Positions 1-5,924 of a stretch of DNA of 5,924 bases are shown here, one piece after another. The notes beneath the pieces are model-generated. The model saw nothing but the letters and a program-made list of their open reading frames with translations, did not search any database and had not been told where the DNA came from. The stretch comes from Candidatus Dadabacteria bacterium (GTDB lineage Bacteria > Desulfobacterota_D > UBA1144 > Nemesobacterales > UBA2774): the NCBI GenBank assembly GCA_003229065.1, contig QIHJ01000428.1, forward strand, positions 1 through 5,924, in the 5' to 3' direction. Positions within the stretch are counted from its first letter, which is position 1; each line of letters begins with the position of its first letter. The position numbers and the translations under genes were made by a program.

Positions 1-1208
1 TTTAAACGAGCCCTGTACACGTGCGCCCATTCCCTGAAAGCCTCTGAGCTGAATAAAGTATCATTCTCCTCCCCTGTAGAGAAATCACTAAGCGCTCTGA
101 ATGTATTCGTATAGTCCGCTTTTTCATTATGCATTATTTGAAGAAGGTTCTTTATCAATTCCACGTCATTGTTTTGATAGGTTTTGAGCCCGAGCTTTTC
201 CCTCATCCTTTTAAGGTAACTCAAGGAATAGCTGTTTTTGAAGGCGCCGATCGCTTCCTGTGCTTCTTCCCTTGGTACAAGCGATATGAGTGAGTTAGCA
301 AATTTACCCAAATTCCAAAACGCAATACCCGGCTGGTTTTCAAAAGAGTATCTCCCGAAATAATCTGAGTGATTGGGCGTGTATTCCGGGTCGTACTCCT
401 CCATAAAACCAAACGGGCCGTAATCGATTGTGAGCCCGAGTACTGACATATTGTCCGTATTCATAACGCCGTGCGTGAAACCCGAGGCCTGCCAGAGGGC
501 AGCAAGCGCAGCGGTTCTATCGACCACTTCATTTAGAAAATCCCGATACTTCTTATCCCCTTCATTTATCCCGGGGTAATGCTGCAAGATTGTGTAATCG
601 GCGAGTATCCTGACCGAGTCTTCACGGCCCGTGTAGTGAAACGCTTCAAACGAACCGAAACGCACGTGGGAGGGCGACATCCTGAGCATCATCGCTCCCG
701 ACTCGGTAGTCTCGCGCTCCACCTTTTCATCGCTTCCTATAATACAAAGCGCTCTTGAGGTGGGGATCCCGAGCGCATGCATAGCTTCTGAGCACAAATA
801 CTCCCTGATGGTCGAGCGGAGCACCGCCCTTCCGTCAAAAACCCGTGAATACCGGGTACGTCCGGAGCCTTTCAGATGTAGGTCCCACTTCTCACTGCTT
901 TCGTTTCTGACTTCACCTAAGAGTATTGCTCTCCCGTCGCCGATGTCGGGGTTATATACACCGAACTGATGCCCCGTGTAATACATCGCGAGTGGCTCTG
1001 AGCCCGGCAGCATCTTTCTACCAGAGAAGCACTCTATAAATTCCGGGTTAAGCGCTTCCCGGGGGTCCAGGTCTATAAGCTCTGCTGCATCGGGATTAAA
1101 AGCTACCAAATGCGGGTTTTGAAAACCAACTGGACTTACCAGATCGTAAAAATCGTCGGGAAGCCTTTTGTAAGTGTTGTCAAAACTGAGCTCGTGTAAT
1201 TTTCGCAA
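1..1208 (-). CDS. selO: Protein adenylyltransferase SelO (YdiU family), C-terminus cut by window edge
   Basis: SelO is a pseudokinase-fold enzyme that transfers AMP from ATP to Ser, Thr or Tyr hydroxyls of proteins; in E. coli it is linked to redox homeostasis. Reading from TTG at 1208 gives 402 uninterrupted codons that align along their length with E. coli YdiU as I recall it (478 residues), so roughly 75-90 C-terminal residues lie outside the window. Visible motifs: YYTGHQFG (about 77-84), GDGRAILLGE, LHLKGSG with the nucleotide-binding Lys113, RSTIREYL with Glu136 (the Lys-Glu pair of the kinase fold), and HGVMNTDNMS followed by IDYGPFGF. In the latter, Asp252 is the predicted catalytic base, and Asn253 and Asp262 the predicted Mg ligands. 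All key residues are present, so the enzyme should be active. An in-frame TGA lies three codons upstream of the TTG, and no ATG or GTG lies between them, so TTG is the only good start. The C-terminal Cys/Sec region cannot be seen. Confidence 0.95.
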   Translation of the reverse strand, partial: MRKLHELSFDNTYKRLPDDFYDLVSPVGFQNPHLVAFNPDAAELIDLDPREALNPEFIECFSGRKMLPGSEPLAMYYTGHQFGVYNPDIGDGRAILLGEVRNESSEKWDLHLKGSGRTRYSRVFDGRAVLRSTIREYLCSEAMHALGIPTSRALCIIGSDEKVERETTESGAMMLRMSPSHVRFGSFEAFHYTGREDSVRILADYTILQHYPGINEGDKKYRDFLNEVVDRTAALAALWQASGFTHGVMNTDNMSVLGLTIDYGPFGFMEEYDPEYTPNHSDYFGRYSFENQPGIAFWNLGKFANSLISLVPREEAQEAIGAFKNSYSLSYLKRMREKLGLKTYQNNDVELIKNLLQIMHNEKADYTNTFRALSDFSTGEENDTLFSSEAFREWAHVYRARL

Positions 1209-1337
1209 TGTCTTTCAATCTCCGTCGAGCTTTAGTAACATACGTATAGTTTACAGCTTAGAAACCTGCCCTTAAAAGTTGTATAGTTATGAAAAGCCGA
1301 TTTCCACGGAAAAGAGGCCAAATAATATTCCAGCACT
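1209..1337. other. Divergent intergenic region between selO and the DUF2103-like gene
   Basis: This 129-bp gap must hold the promoters of both flanking genes. It contains the 8-mer GTATAGTT twice in direct orientation, at 1244-1251 and 1281-1288, with starts 37 bp apart. TATAGT within each copy could serve as a plus-strand -10 element for the small gene, but no good -35 sits 16-18 bp upstream of either copy. On the minus strand TATACG and TATACA are similarly weak -10 candidates for selO. No RNA gene or terminator is visible. Confidence 0.4.
1220..1223 (-). promoter_or_regulatory. Ribosome binding site supporting the TTG start of selO
   Basis: On the minus strand GGAG lies 11 nt upstream of the TTG at 1208. 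The spacing is slightly long but acceptable. It supports TTG as the start, as does the in-frame stop just upstream of the TTG. No clear -10/-35 pair for selO could be assigned. Confidence 0.45.
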
Positions 1338-1628
1338 ATGAAGCACAGAAAGAATAAGATAAAACGACAGCACGGGATCATCAAGGGGTTAAGACGTTAC
1401 CTCGAAGACTACGTAGCCCCACTTGATTTTGTAAAAGGCGTAATTCCGGGAGAGATAACGGTAGGTAAAACCAAAGGGGAGAACCTGGTCGTACGTTATA
1501 AATATTTGACCGTAAGCGGCGCAAAGCTAATAGCGCGCAGCGGCAACTCCGTTCAGGAAGTCTTTGTCATAACAAGTGACGCGGATAAACTAAAAGAAGT
1601 AATAGAAAACTGTCAGGAAATCAATTGA
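1338..1628 (+). CDS. Small basic conserved protein, DUF2103-like
   Basis: This 96-residue protein has no known biochemical role. Its N-terminus is strongly basic (MKHRKNKIKRQHG), followed by a probable helix (GLRRYLEDYV, about 17-26). A probable beta-rich core follows, with VIPGEI near 35-40 and KLIARSGNSVQEVFVIT near 63-79, and a charged C-terminal helix (ADKLKEVIENC). The order 'basic/His start, PG-I turn, K-x-IAR-x-G-x-S-x-QEVFV' resembles my memory of DUF2103, a family often labelled 'predicted metal-binding', but I could not run a profile search. His3, His12 and Cys93 are the only obvious soft-metal ligands, too few for a clear site. The ATG is fixed by an in-frame TAA at 1323 with no alternative start in between. 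No good Shine-Dalgarno lies at normal distance (AAGAGG at 1312-1317 is 20 nt away), so translation may be weak or leaderless. Its last 8 bp overlap the dnaE 3' end on the other strand. Confidence 0.7.
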   Translation: MKHRKNKIKRQHGIIKGLRRYLEDYVAPLDFVKGVIPGEITVGKTKGENLVVRYKYLTVSGAKLIARSGNSVQEVFVITSDADKLKEVIENCQEIN

Positions 1629-4600
1629 ACCTTAAGGCGTTTTTCCCCAGCAGCCCTTCCACATCGGAAATGAACGCATCCTCGATGCTTACCCGTAAAT
1701 CCTCCACCTCAACTACAGCTATCCCGCCCTCGGTATTCAGGTGAATATGAATTTGAGACTCTCCCGGATAACTGCTTATAATCTCCCTTGCTTTGAGTAA
1801 GTTTTCTTTCGTTGCGCTCTCTTTGGGGAAATTAATATGCACTGTAGACCCGTTCCTTAAATCTCTTAGAGACTTAATATCTGTTGCTCTCAATTTAACC
1901 CTATCCTCACTGGGCTCGGTCATACCTTTAATGACAACAGGATCGACCTTCTCTTCGAGAATATGCAGAGACTTTCTTAAGAGATCATTGAAAATAACTA
2001 CCTCGACAGACCCTTTAAGGTCCTCGAGCACAAGGTTCCCGAATATACCCGAGCCGCTCTTTGTGTGCCGTACGTTAAGCGAGCGTACAATTCCTGCCAC
2101 GGATACTTCGCGCTTCGTTTTTATATCTGCAAGCGCTTCCGTGTCGGTATTCTTCTTGCTTTTACTGAGCTCCTCCTCAAATTTAGCCATCGGGTGACTG
2201 GTTACATAAAACCCCAGCACTTCCATCTCGTTTGAAAGGAGCACCTTTTCTTCCCATGGGGAGTTTTCAGATAGCTCCGGCAGTGAAATCGAATCTTTCA
2301 TTGAAAATAACGAGTGCTGGCCGGAAAGAGTGCTCTTTTGCTTGAGAGAAGTATAGTTAAGCAGCGTCTCGACAGACTCCATTAAACACGCCCGGTGAGC
2401 GCCCAGGGAATCGAACGCGCCGCTTTTGACCAGGCTCTCAAATGTTCTTCTGTTTAATTTTCTAGCTTCGACTGAATCGCAAAAACTGAAAATCGTGTCG
2501 AACCTGGTACATTCCTCTCTGGCTTTTATTATAGCGTCCACAGTACCCTCACCCACGTTTTTAATAGCAGCCAGGCCAAACCTAATATTCCCCTCAGAAG
2601 CCGTAAACTCATCCATACTCTCGTTCACATCGGGGGCAAGTACTTCGATACCCATATCCTTACACTCTGAAATACTCGAAATGACTTTATCGGTATTGCT
2701 CGAATCAACTGACATTAGGGCTGCCATAAACTCTGCGGGATAATGGGTCTTTAGATAAGCCGTCTGATATGTGATAAGCGCGTAAGCTGTGCTGTGGCTT
2801 TTGTTAAACGAATACTCCGCAAACTTCTCCATGGCATCGAATATTTCTTTTGCCTTCTTATCCTTTATACCCTTTTTCTTGGCTCCATCCATAAACCTCT
2901 TTCTCTGGGCTTTCATCTCAGCGGGTTTCTTTTTACCCATGGCGCGGCGGAGAAGATCGGCCTCGCCCAGGCTGTAATCCGCAACTGCGCTCGCGGTCTG
3001 CATTATCTGCTCCTGATATACGAAGAGCCCATAGGTGTCTTTGAGTATCTCCTGGAGCTCGGGGAGAGGGTACTCCACCTCGGCATTTCCGTGCTTGCGC
3101 TTTATAAAATCATCTACCATCCCGCTATCTAGCGGGCCCGGACGGTAAAGTGCCAATAGGGCTATAATATCCTCAAACGCCGTTGGGTTGAGCCCGAGGA
3201 GGACTTCCTTCATACCCGAGGACTCAATCTGGAATATACCCCTCGTAAACCCGCTCGAGAGGAGCTTATAAACCTCCGGGTCATCAAGCGGAATCTTTCG
3301 TATATCGAAGTTTCCATCTCCATTCTGTGAATAATTCACGCGTATCTGCTTAAGCGCCTTATCTATCAAAGTGAGTGTTTTCAAGCCCAGGAAATCGAAC
3401 TTTACGAACCCTAGCTCCTCAATCGAGTTCATGTCGTACTGGGTCACGATTTCGTCCTTTGAGCCCCTGTAAAGAGGTATGTGGTCGGCAAGCGGCTCAT
3501 TTGCAATTACTATCCCTGCCGCATGGGTCGAGGAGTGACGTACCATGTTCTCGAGCCTCTTTGCAAGCTCTATCATCTCTGTAAGCGCTTCAGATTCATC
3601 TATTAGCTTCTTAAGCTCTTTTACGCTGCCTATTGCCTTTTCTATGCTAAATACCTTGCCCCTGAACGAGGGTATCAGTTTTGAAACCCTGTCCACATCT
3701 GCGTAAGGTATGCCGAGTACCCTGCCCACGTCTTTTACAACCGCTTTTGCGGACATTGTCCCGAACGTCCCTATCTGCGCCACCTTATCCGCCCCGTACT
3801 TCTCGGTTACGTAGCGTATGACCTCGTCTCTCCCCTCGCCGCAAAAGTCGATATCTATGTCCGGCATACTAACGCGCTCGGGGTTTAAAAATCGCTCAAA
3901 TATAAGACCATAGGGAATAGGGTCAACGTCGGTTATCCCCAGAACATATGCGGTAAGACTCCCCGCTGCGCTCCCCCTGCCCGGTCCTACCGGTATACCT
4001 TTTGATTTTGCATAGTTAATAAAATCTGCGACTACCAGGAAGTAGCCCGAAAAACCCATCTTCTGAATAATCTCGATCTCAGTGTCGAGTCTTTCTTTAT
4101 ATTCCCCGTGTTTTTCCTCGGGAATCATATCCTCACTTAACTTCTCGGCGAGCTTTTCTGCAGCAAGATTCGCTATGTGCTCGTCAAGAGAGGTACCGTC
4201 CTCTACTTCAAACTCAGGGAACTTGTAACCGTTCACTTCAAAATCGAAATTACACCTCTCCGCCACTTCCCCCGTTCTGTGGATTGCATCTTCAAAACCT
4301 TCCAGGTCCCCCAACATCTCCCCTTCGGATTTCAGATAGTACTGATCACCCTGAAACTTAAAGCGGTTTTCATCCTGAAGCGATGAGCCCGTTTGTATGC
4401 ATAGCAGCGCGTCGTGAGGTCTGGTGTCTTCACGCCTCAGGAAATGACAGTCGTTTGTGGCCACTATCGGGATTCCAAGTTTATCGCCGACCTCTTTTAC
4501 CTTCTTATTCACCCTCTTCTGCTCGGGAAGGCCCGTGGCCTGTACTTCCAGATAGTAGCGGTCGCCGAAAATTTCCCTGTACCTCGCGGCAACACCCAAA

Positions 4601-5061
4601 GCGGCTTTCATATCCTTATCGAATATCGCCTTTGCGAGCTCGCTGTTTAGACAGCCGCTCAGCACGATTAGTCCTTCGTTATATCTATCAAGCAGCTCAT
4701 GATCCACGCGCGGTCTGCGGTAAAACCCGTCAAAATATGCCTTGGTCACGAGCCTCGAGAGGTTTTGATAACCGTTTTTGTCCATGGACAGGACTGTTAA
4801 ATGGTGGGTTTTTCCCTCCGCGGGGTTATCGGGATTTATCTTGGGCGTAATATACATCTCACAGCCGATTATAGGCTTAACGCCCGCTTCTTTGGCTTTC
4901 TTATAAAAATCGTAAGCCCCGAACAGGTTCCCGTGATCTGTAAGCGCGACGGCCTGCATCCCGAACTCCTTAGCTCTAGGAAAAAGCTCCTCGAATTTAA
5001 TCGCGCCGTCTAAGAGCGAGTACTGCGAATGTAAATGTAGGTGGACAAAACCTTTAGACAT
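1621..5061 (-). CDS. dnaE: DNA polymerase III alpha subunit (DnaE1-type replicase), complete
   Basis: This is the catalytic subunit of the replicative polymerase, which extends DNA on the sliding clamp. From ATG at 5061 it is 1146 residues, normal for DnaE1. Domains in order: PHP domain (about 5-275), opening HLHLHSQYSLLDG; palm with GPGRGSAAGS (359-368), PDIDIDF (400-406; Asp401 and Asp403 catalytic) and KFDFLGL (third catalytic Asp556); thumb between them, ending near RHSSTHAAG (508-516); fingers with LYRPGPLDSG (near 638-647), VYQEQIM (near 681-687) and FNKSHSTAYA (752-761); helix-hairpin-helix IKNVGEG (about 833-839); clamp-binding motif QHSLF (915-919); OB fold (about 985-1065); and a C-terminal domain. 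There is no intein, frameshift or truncation. The PHP metal ligands look complete (His9, His11, Asp18, His43, Glu68, His86/87, Cys137, Asp204, His206), unlike the degenerate E. coli domain. An in-frame TTG at 5079 would add six residues. I prefer the ATG because family members usually begin only a few residues before FVHLH; neither start has a strong ribosome binding site. Confidence 0.98.
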   Translation of the reverse strand: MSKGFVHLHLHSQYSLLDGAIKFEELFPRAKEFGMQAVALTDHGNLFGAYDFYKKAKEAGVKPIIGCEMYITPKINPDNPAEGKTHHLTVLSMDKNGYQNLSRLVTKAYFDGFYRRPRVDHELLDRYNEGLIVLSGCLNSELAKAIFDKDMKAALGVAARYREIFGDRYYLEVQATGLPEQKRVNKKVKEVGDKLGIPIVATNDCHFLRREDTRPHDALLCIQTGSSLQDENRFKFQGDQYYLKSEGEMLGDLEGFEDAIHRTGEVAERCNFDFEVNGYKFPEFEVEDGTSLDEHIANLAAEKLAEKLSEDMIPEEKHGEYKERLDTEIEIIQKMGFSGYFLVVADFINYAKSKGIPVGPGRGSAAGSLTAYVLGITDVDPIPYGLIFERFLNPERVSMPDIDIDFCGEGRDEVIRYVTEKYGADKVAQIGTFGTMSAKAVVKDVGRVLGIPYADVDRVSKLIPSFRGKVFSIEKAIGSVKELKKLIDESEALTEMIELAKRLENMVRHSSTHAAGIVIANEPLADHIPLYRGSKDEIVTQYDMNSIEELGFVKFDFLGLKTLTLIDKALKQIRVNYSQNGDGNFDIRKIPLDDPEVYKLLSSGFTRGIFQIESSGMKEVLLGLNPTAFEDIIALLALYRPGPLDSGMVDDFIKRKHGNAEVEYPLPELQEILKDTYGLFVYQEQIMQTASAVADYSLGEADLLRRAMGKKKPAEMKAQRKRFMDGAKKKGIKDKKAKEIFDAMEKFAEYSFNKSHSTAYALITYQTAYLKTHYPAEFMAALMSVDSSNTDKVISSISECKDMGIEVLAPDVNESMDEFTASEGNIRFGLAAIKNVGEGTVDAIIKAREECTRFDTIFSFCDSVEARKLNRRTFESLVKSGAFDSLGAHRACLMESVETLLNYTSLKQKSTLSGQHSLFSMKDSISLPELSENSPWEEKVLLSNEMEVLGFYVTSHPMAKFEEELSKSKKNTDTEALADIKTKREVSVAGIVRSLNVRHTKSGSGIFGNLVLEDLKGSVEVVIFNDLLRKSLHILEEKVDPVVIKGMTEPSEDRVKLRATDIKSLRDLRNGSTVHINFPKESATKENLLKAREIISSYPGESQIHIHLNTEGGIAVVEVEDLRVSIEDAFISDVEGLLGKNALRFN

Positions 5062-5182
5062 TGAGAGTAGTATATCCAAGAAGATTCGGACAGTTCAAGG
5101 GGGGAAAAAACATCATATGTTTGCCAGGGCTTAGAGCCGCTATTATCGACTTATTATGTCTGTGTGTTGAAAACAACTCTCC

Positions 5183-5202
5183 AAAAAGTATATTAACTTT
5201 TT
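5183..5202. repeat. AT-rich inverted repeat in the dnaE-ftsY intergenic region
   Basis: The arms AAAAAGT and ACTTTTT are perfect 7-bp complements around the 6-nt spacer ATATTA. The arms are A/T-rich, so a hairpin would be weak and the run is not a good terminator. It could be a protein binding site (operator) for dnaE or ftsY, or chance in AT-rich DNA. Confidence 0.35.
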
Positions 5203-5295
5203 TAACAAAGCCCGCATATTAGGTAGAGCAATCACATACCAGGCACGTTTTGCGTTATTAAATCTGACACTAAATGCGCTTTATACAAAATAGAC

Positions 5296-5304
5296 TGTTA
5301 TAAT
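5296..5304 (+). promoter_or_regulatory. Extended -10 promoter of ftsY
   Basis: TGTTATAAT is a perfect extended -10: TG at 5296-5297, one base, then the consensus hexamer TATAAT at 5299-5304. The sequence 17 bp upstream (about 5276-5281, GCGCTT) is a poor -35, as is usual when the extended -10 compensates. Transcription would start near 5310-5312, leaving a short leader of about 25 nt before the ftsY ATG. The assignment rests on consensus matching for the housekeeping sigma-70-type factor. Confidence 0.65.
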
Positions 5305-5320
5305 CTCTATCAATTAGAGA
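5304..5320. repeat. Small palindrome between the ftsY -10 and ribosome binding site
   Basis: TCTCTA (5304-5309) and TAGAGA (5315-5320) are perfect 6-bp inverted repeats around TCAAT. The left arm shares the last base of the -10 hexamer, and the right arm shares the first base of AGGAGG. The palindrome spans the predicted transcription start, where a repressor could bind. A transcript starting upstream could also fold here next to the ribosome binding site. No regulator is identified. Confidence 0.4.
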
Positions 5321-5325
5321 GGAGG
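5320..5325 (+). promoter_or_regulatory. Strong ribosome binding site of ftsY
   Basis: AGGAGG is a full Shine-Dalgarno sequence, 11 nt from the ATG at 5337. It is the best ribosome binding site in the window and fixes the start of ftsY. Confidence 0.85.
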
Positions 5326-5336
5326 ATCGATCCATA

Positions 5337-5924
5337 ATGGAAGAAATATTCTCTATGCTAAATATGTTGCCGAGCCCGTTTTCGGATCTAGCCGCGGTAA
5401 TCGTAATTTTCATCATCATTGCCCTTATTTCATTCGTTATATCCTTTTTCTTTCAAGAGAAGCCGGTAGAAGAAACAGAGGGGCCCGAAGTAGAAGAGCC
5501 TCCTGAAGAGATTCCAGAAGCGGCATCTACCGAGCCGGTTCAGGAGGCGGTCCATGATATTGAGGAAAAGGTCTTGGAAACAATTGAGGAAGCTCTGCCC
5601 CATGAGCCCGTACCCGGAACGGCTATTCCTGTAGAGCCTGAGTCTGCACAGGAGATTATTGAAGAAGTAGAAGCCGCAGCGGAAGCGGAACCGGTAGAAG
5701 TCCCGCTAGATGAAGCCCTAGCAGAGGCGGATGAACCGGAGGAGTTTGCACAAGAAGAGGACGTGAGCCCGGAGGGGCTGTTTGCGAGACTCCGCTCGGG
5801 GCTTTCAAAAACACACTCGGGCATATTCGGCAGGCTCGGCGGGATGTTATCGAAAAAGGAAATTGACGAGGGCACCTGGGACGACTTTGAAGAAACTCTC
5901 ATTATGGCAGACCTCGGGGTCAGT
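5337..5924 (+). CDS. ftsY: Signal recognition particle receptor FtsY, N-terminal part (cut by window edge)
   Basis: FtsY is the membrane receptor that takes ribosome-nascent chain complexes from SRP (Ffh plus 4.5S RNA) and hands them to the Sec translocon, using GTP. The first 196 codons are open to the window end. Residues about 19-39 form a hydrophobic stretch (AAVIVIFIIIALISFVISFFF), a likely transmembrane anchor. An acidic, Pro/Ala/Val-rich linker follows (about 41-143, many Glu), corresponding to the poorly conserved A domain. From about 145 the N domain begins: SPEGLFARLRSGLSKTHSG, then GRLGGML, and KKEIDEGTWDDFEETLIMADLGV, the typical helical start of FtsY. The G domain with its GTP-binding motifs lies beyond the window, so GTPase residues cannot be checked. 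FtsY and Ffh share the N-domain fold, but the KTHSG/EETLIMADLGV pattern and the membrane/acidic leader point to FtsY. The gene has its own promoter and strong ribosome binding site and diverges from dnaE. Confidence 0.9.
   Translation, partial: MEEIFSMLNMLPSPFSDLAAVIVIFIIIALISFVISFFFQEKPVEETEGPEVEEPPEEIPEAASTEPVQEAVHDIEEKVLETIEEALPHEPVPGTAIPVEPESAQEIIEEVEAAAEAEPVEVPLDEALAEADEPEEFAQEEDVSPEGLFARLRSGLSKTHSGIFGRLGGMLSKKEIDEGTWDDFEETLIMADLGVS

Larger units (their letters stand above)
5062..5336. other. Divergent intergenic region between dnaE and ftsY
   Basis: This 275-bp region carries the promoters for both flanking genes. Its ftsY-proximal end has a clear extended -10. For dnaE on the minus strand there are AT-rich -10 candidates (CATAAT at 5150-5155 and GATAAT at 5140-5145), but no matching -35 at standard spacing, so I assign none. 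An AT-rich palindrome with 7-bp arms, AAAAAGT (5183-5189) and ACTTTTT (5196-5202), sits in the middle; TTAAC also occurs twice, at 5193-5197 and 5202-5206. No tRNA, terminator or small ORF is supported. Confidence 0.5.

Noticed and set aside
221..969. Short open frames at 221-412 (minus, frame other than selO) and 760-969 (plus)
   Set aside because: Both lie inside selO, which is continuous from 1208 to the window edge and matches its family throughout.
1..1208. selO as a selenoprotein gene
   Set aside because: No in-frame TGA occurs in the visible 402 codons. The selenocysteine of some eukaryotic SelO proteins lies at the extreme C-terminus, which is outside the window, so nothing can be claimed.
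4383..4850. A 155-codon plus-strand open frame, with several others at 1793-2197, 2426-2743, 2794-3132, 3375-3584, 4177-4386 and 4801-5013
   Set aside because: All lie antisense within the intact dnaE gene, and their translations show no recognisable domain. They are shadows of the coding frame.
5112..5142. Short inverted repeat GGCT-TAG-AGCC as a possible terminator
   Set aside because: It has only 4-bp arms and no following T run, and it lies between two divergent gene starts where no terminator is expected.
5222..5230. GGTAGAGCA, which resembles the D-arm of a tRNA
   Set aside because: No acceptor stem, anticodon arm or GTTCGAATC-type T-loop can be placed around it.
5540..5902. A 120-codon minus-strand frame rich in Ser and Ala
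   Set aside because: It is the reverse complement of the Glu-rich linker and N domain of ftsY. Its composition follows from the GAA/GAG-rich codons of the real gene.

Overview
The window holds four protein-coding genes in two divergent pairs. It looks like an ordinary chromosomal housekeeping segment of a bacterium. Nothing in it points to a mobile element, a phage, a CRISPR array or a defence island. The lineage cannot be fixed from this sequence. A full-length DnaE1-type replicase and an FtsY with an N-terminal membrane segment plus a long acidic linker fit a Gram-negative, deltaproteobacterium-like or uncultured candidate lineage, but that is inference.

Layout: (1) positions 1-1208, minus strand: selO (YdiU family), a pseudokinase-fold protein AMPylator, starting at TTG and cut at its C-terminus by the window edge. 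(2) 1209-1337: a divergent intergenic region with a spaced 8-nt direct repeat. (3) 1338-1628, plus strand: a small basic protein resembling the DUF2103 family. (4) 1621-5061, minus strand: dnaE, complete, encoding the DNA polymerase III alpha subunit. It meets the small gene tail to tail and overlaps it by 8 bp. (5) 5062-5336: a divergent intergenic region with an AT-rich inverted repeat and a strong extended -10 promoter for ftsY. (6) 5337 to the window end, plus strand: the first 196 codons of ftsY, the SRP receptor, cut before its GTPase (G) domain.

The genes do not form one operon or pathway. DnaE copies the chromosome, FtsY docks the signal recognition particle at the membrane, SelO AMPylates proteins in redox control, and the DUF2103-like protein has no known function. 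The points most worth a second look are the apparently intact metal site in the DnaE PHP domain, the membrane-anchored acidic N-terminus of FtsY, the small palindrome between the ftsY -10 and ribosome binding site, and the overlapping 3' ends of the DUF2103-like gene and dnaE. I found no convincing previously undescribed system.
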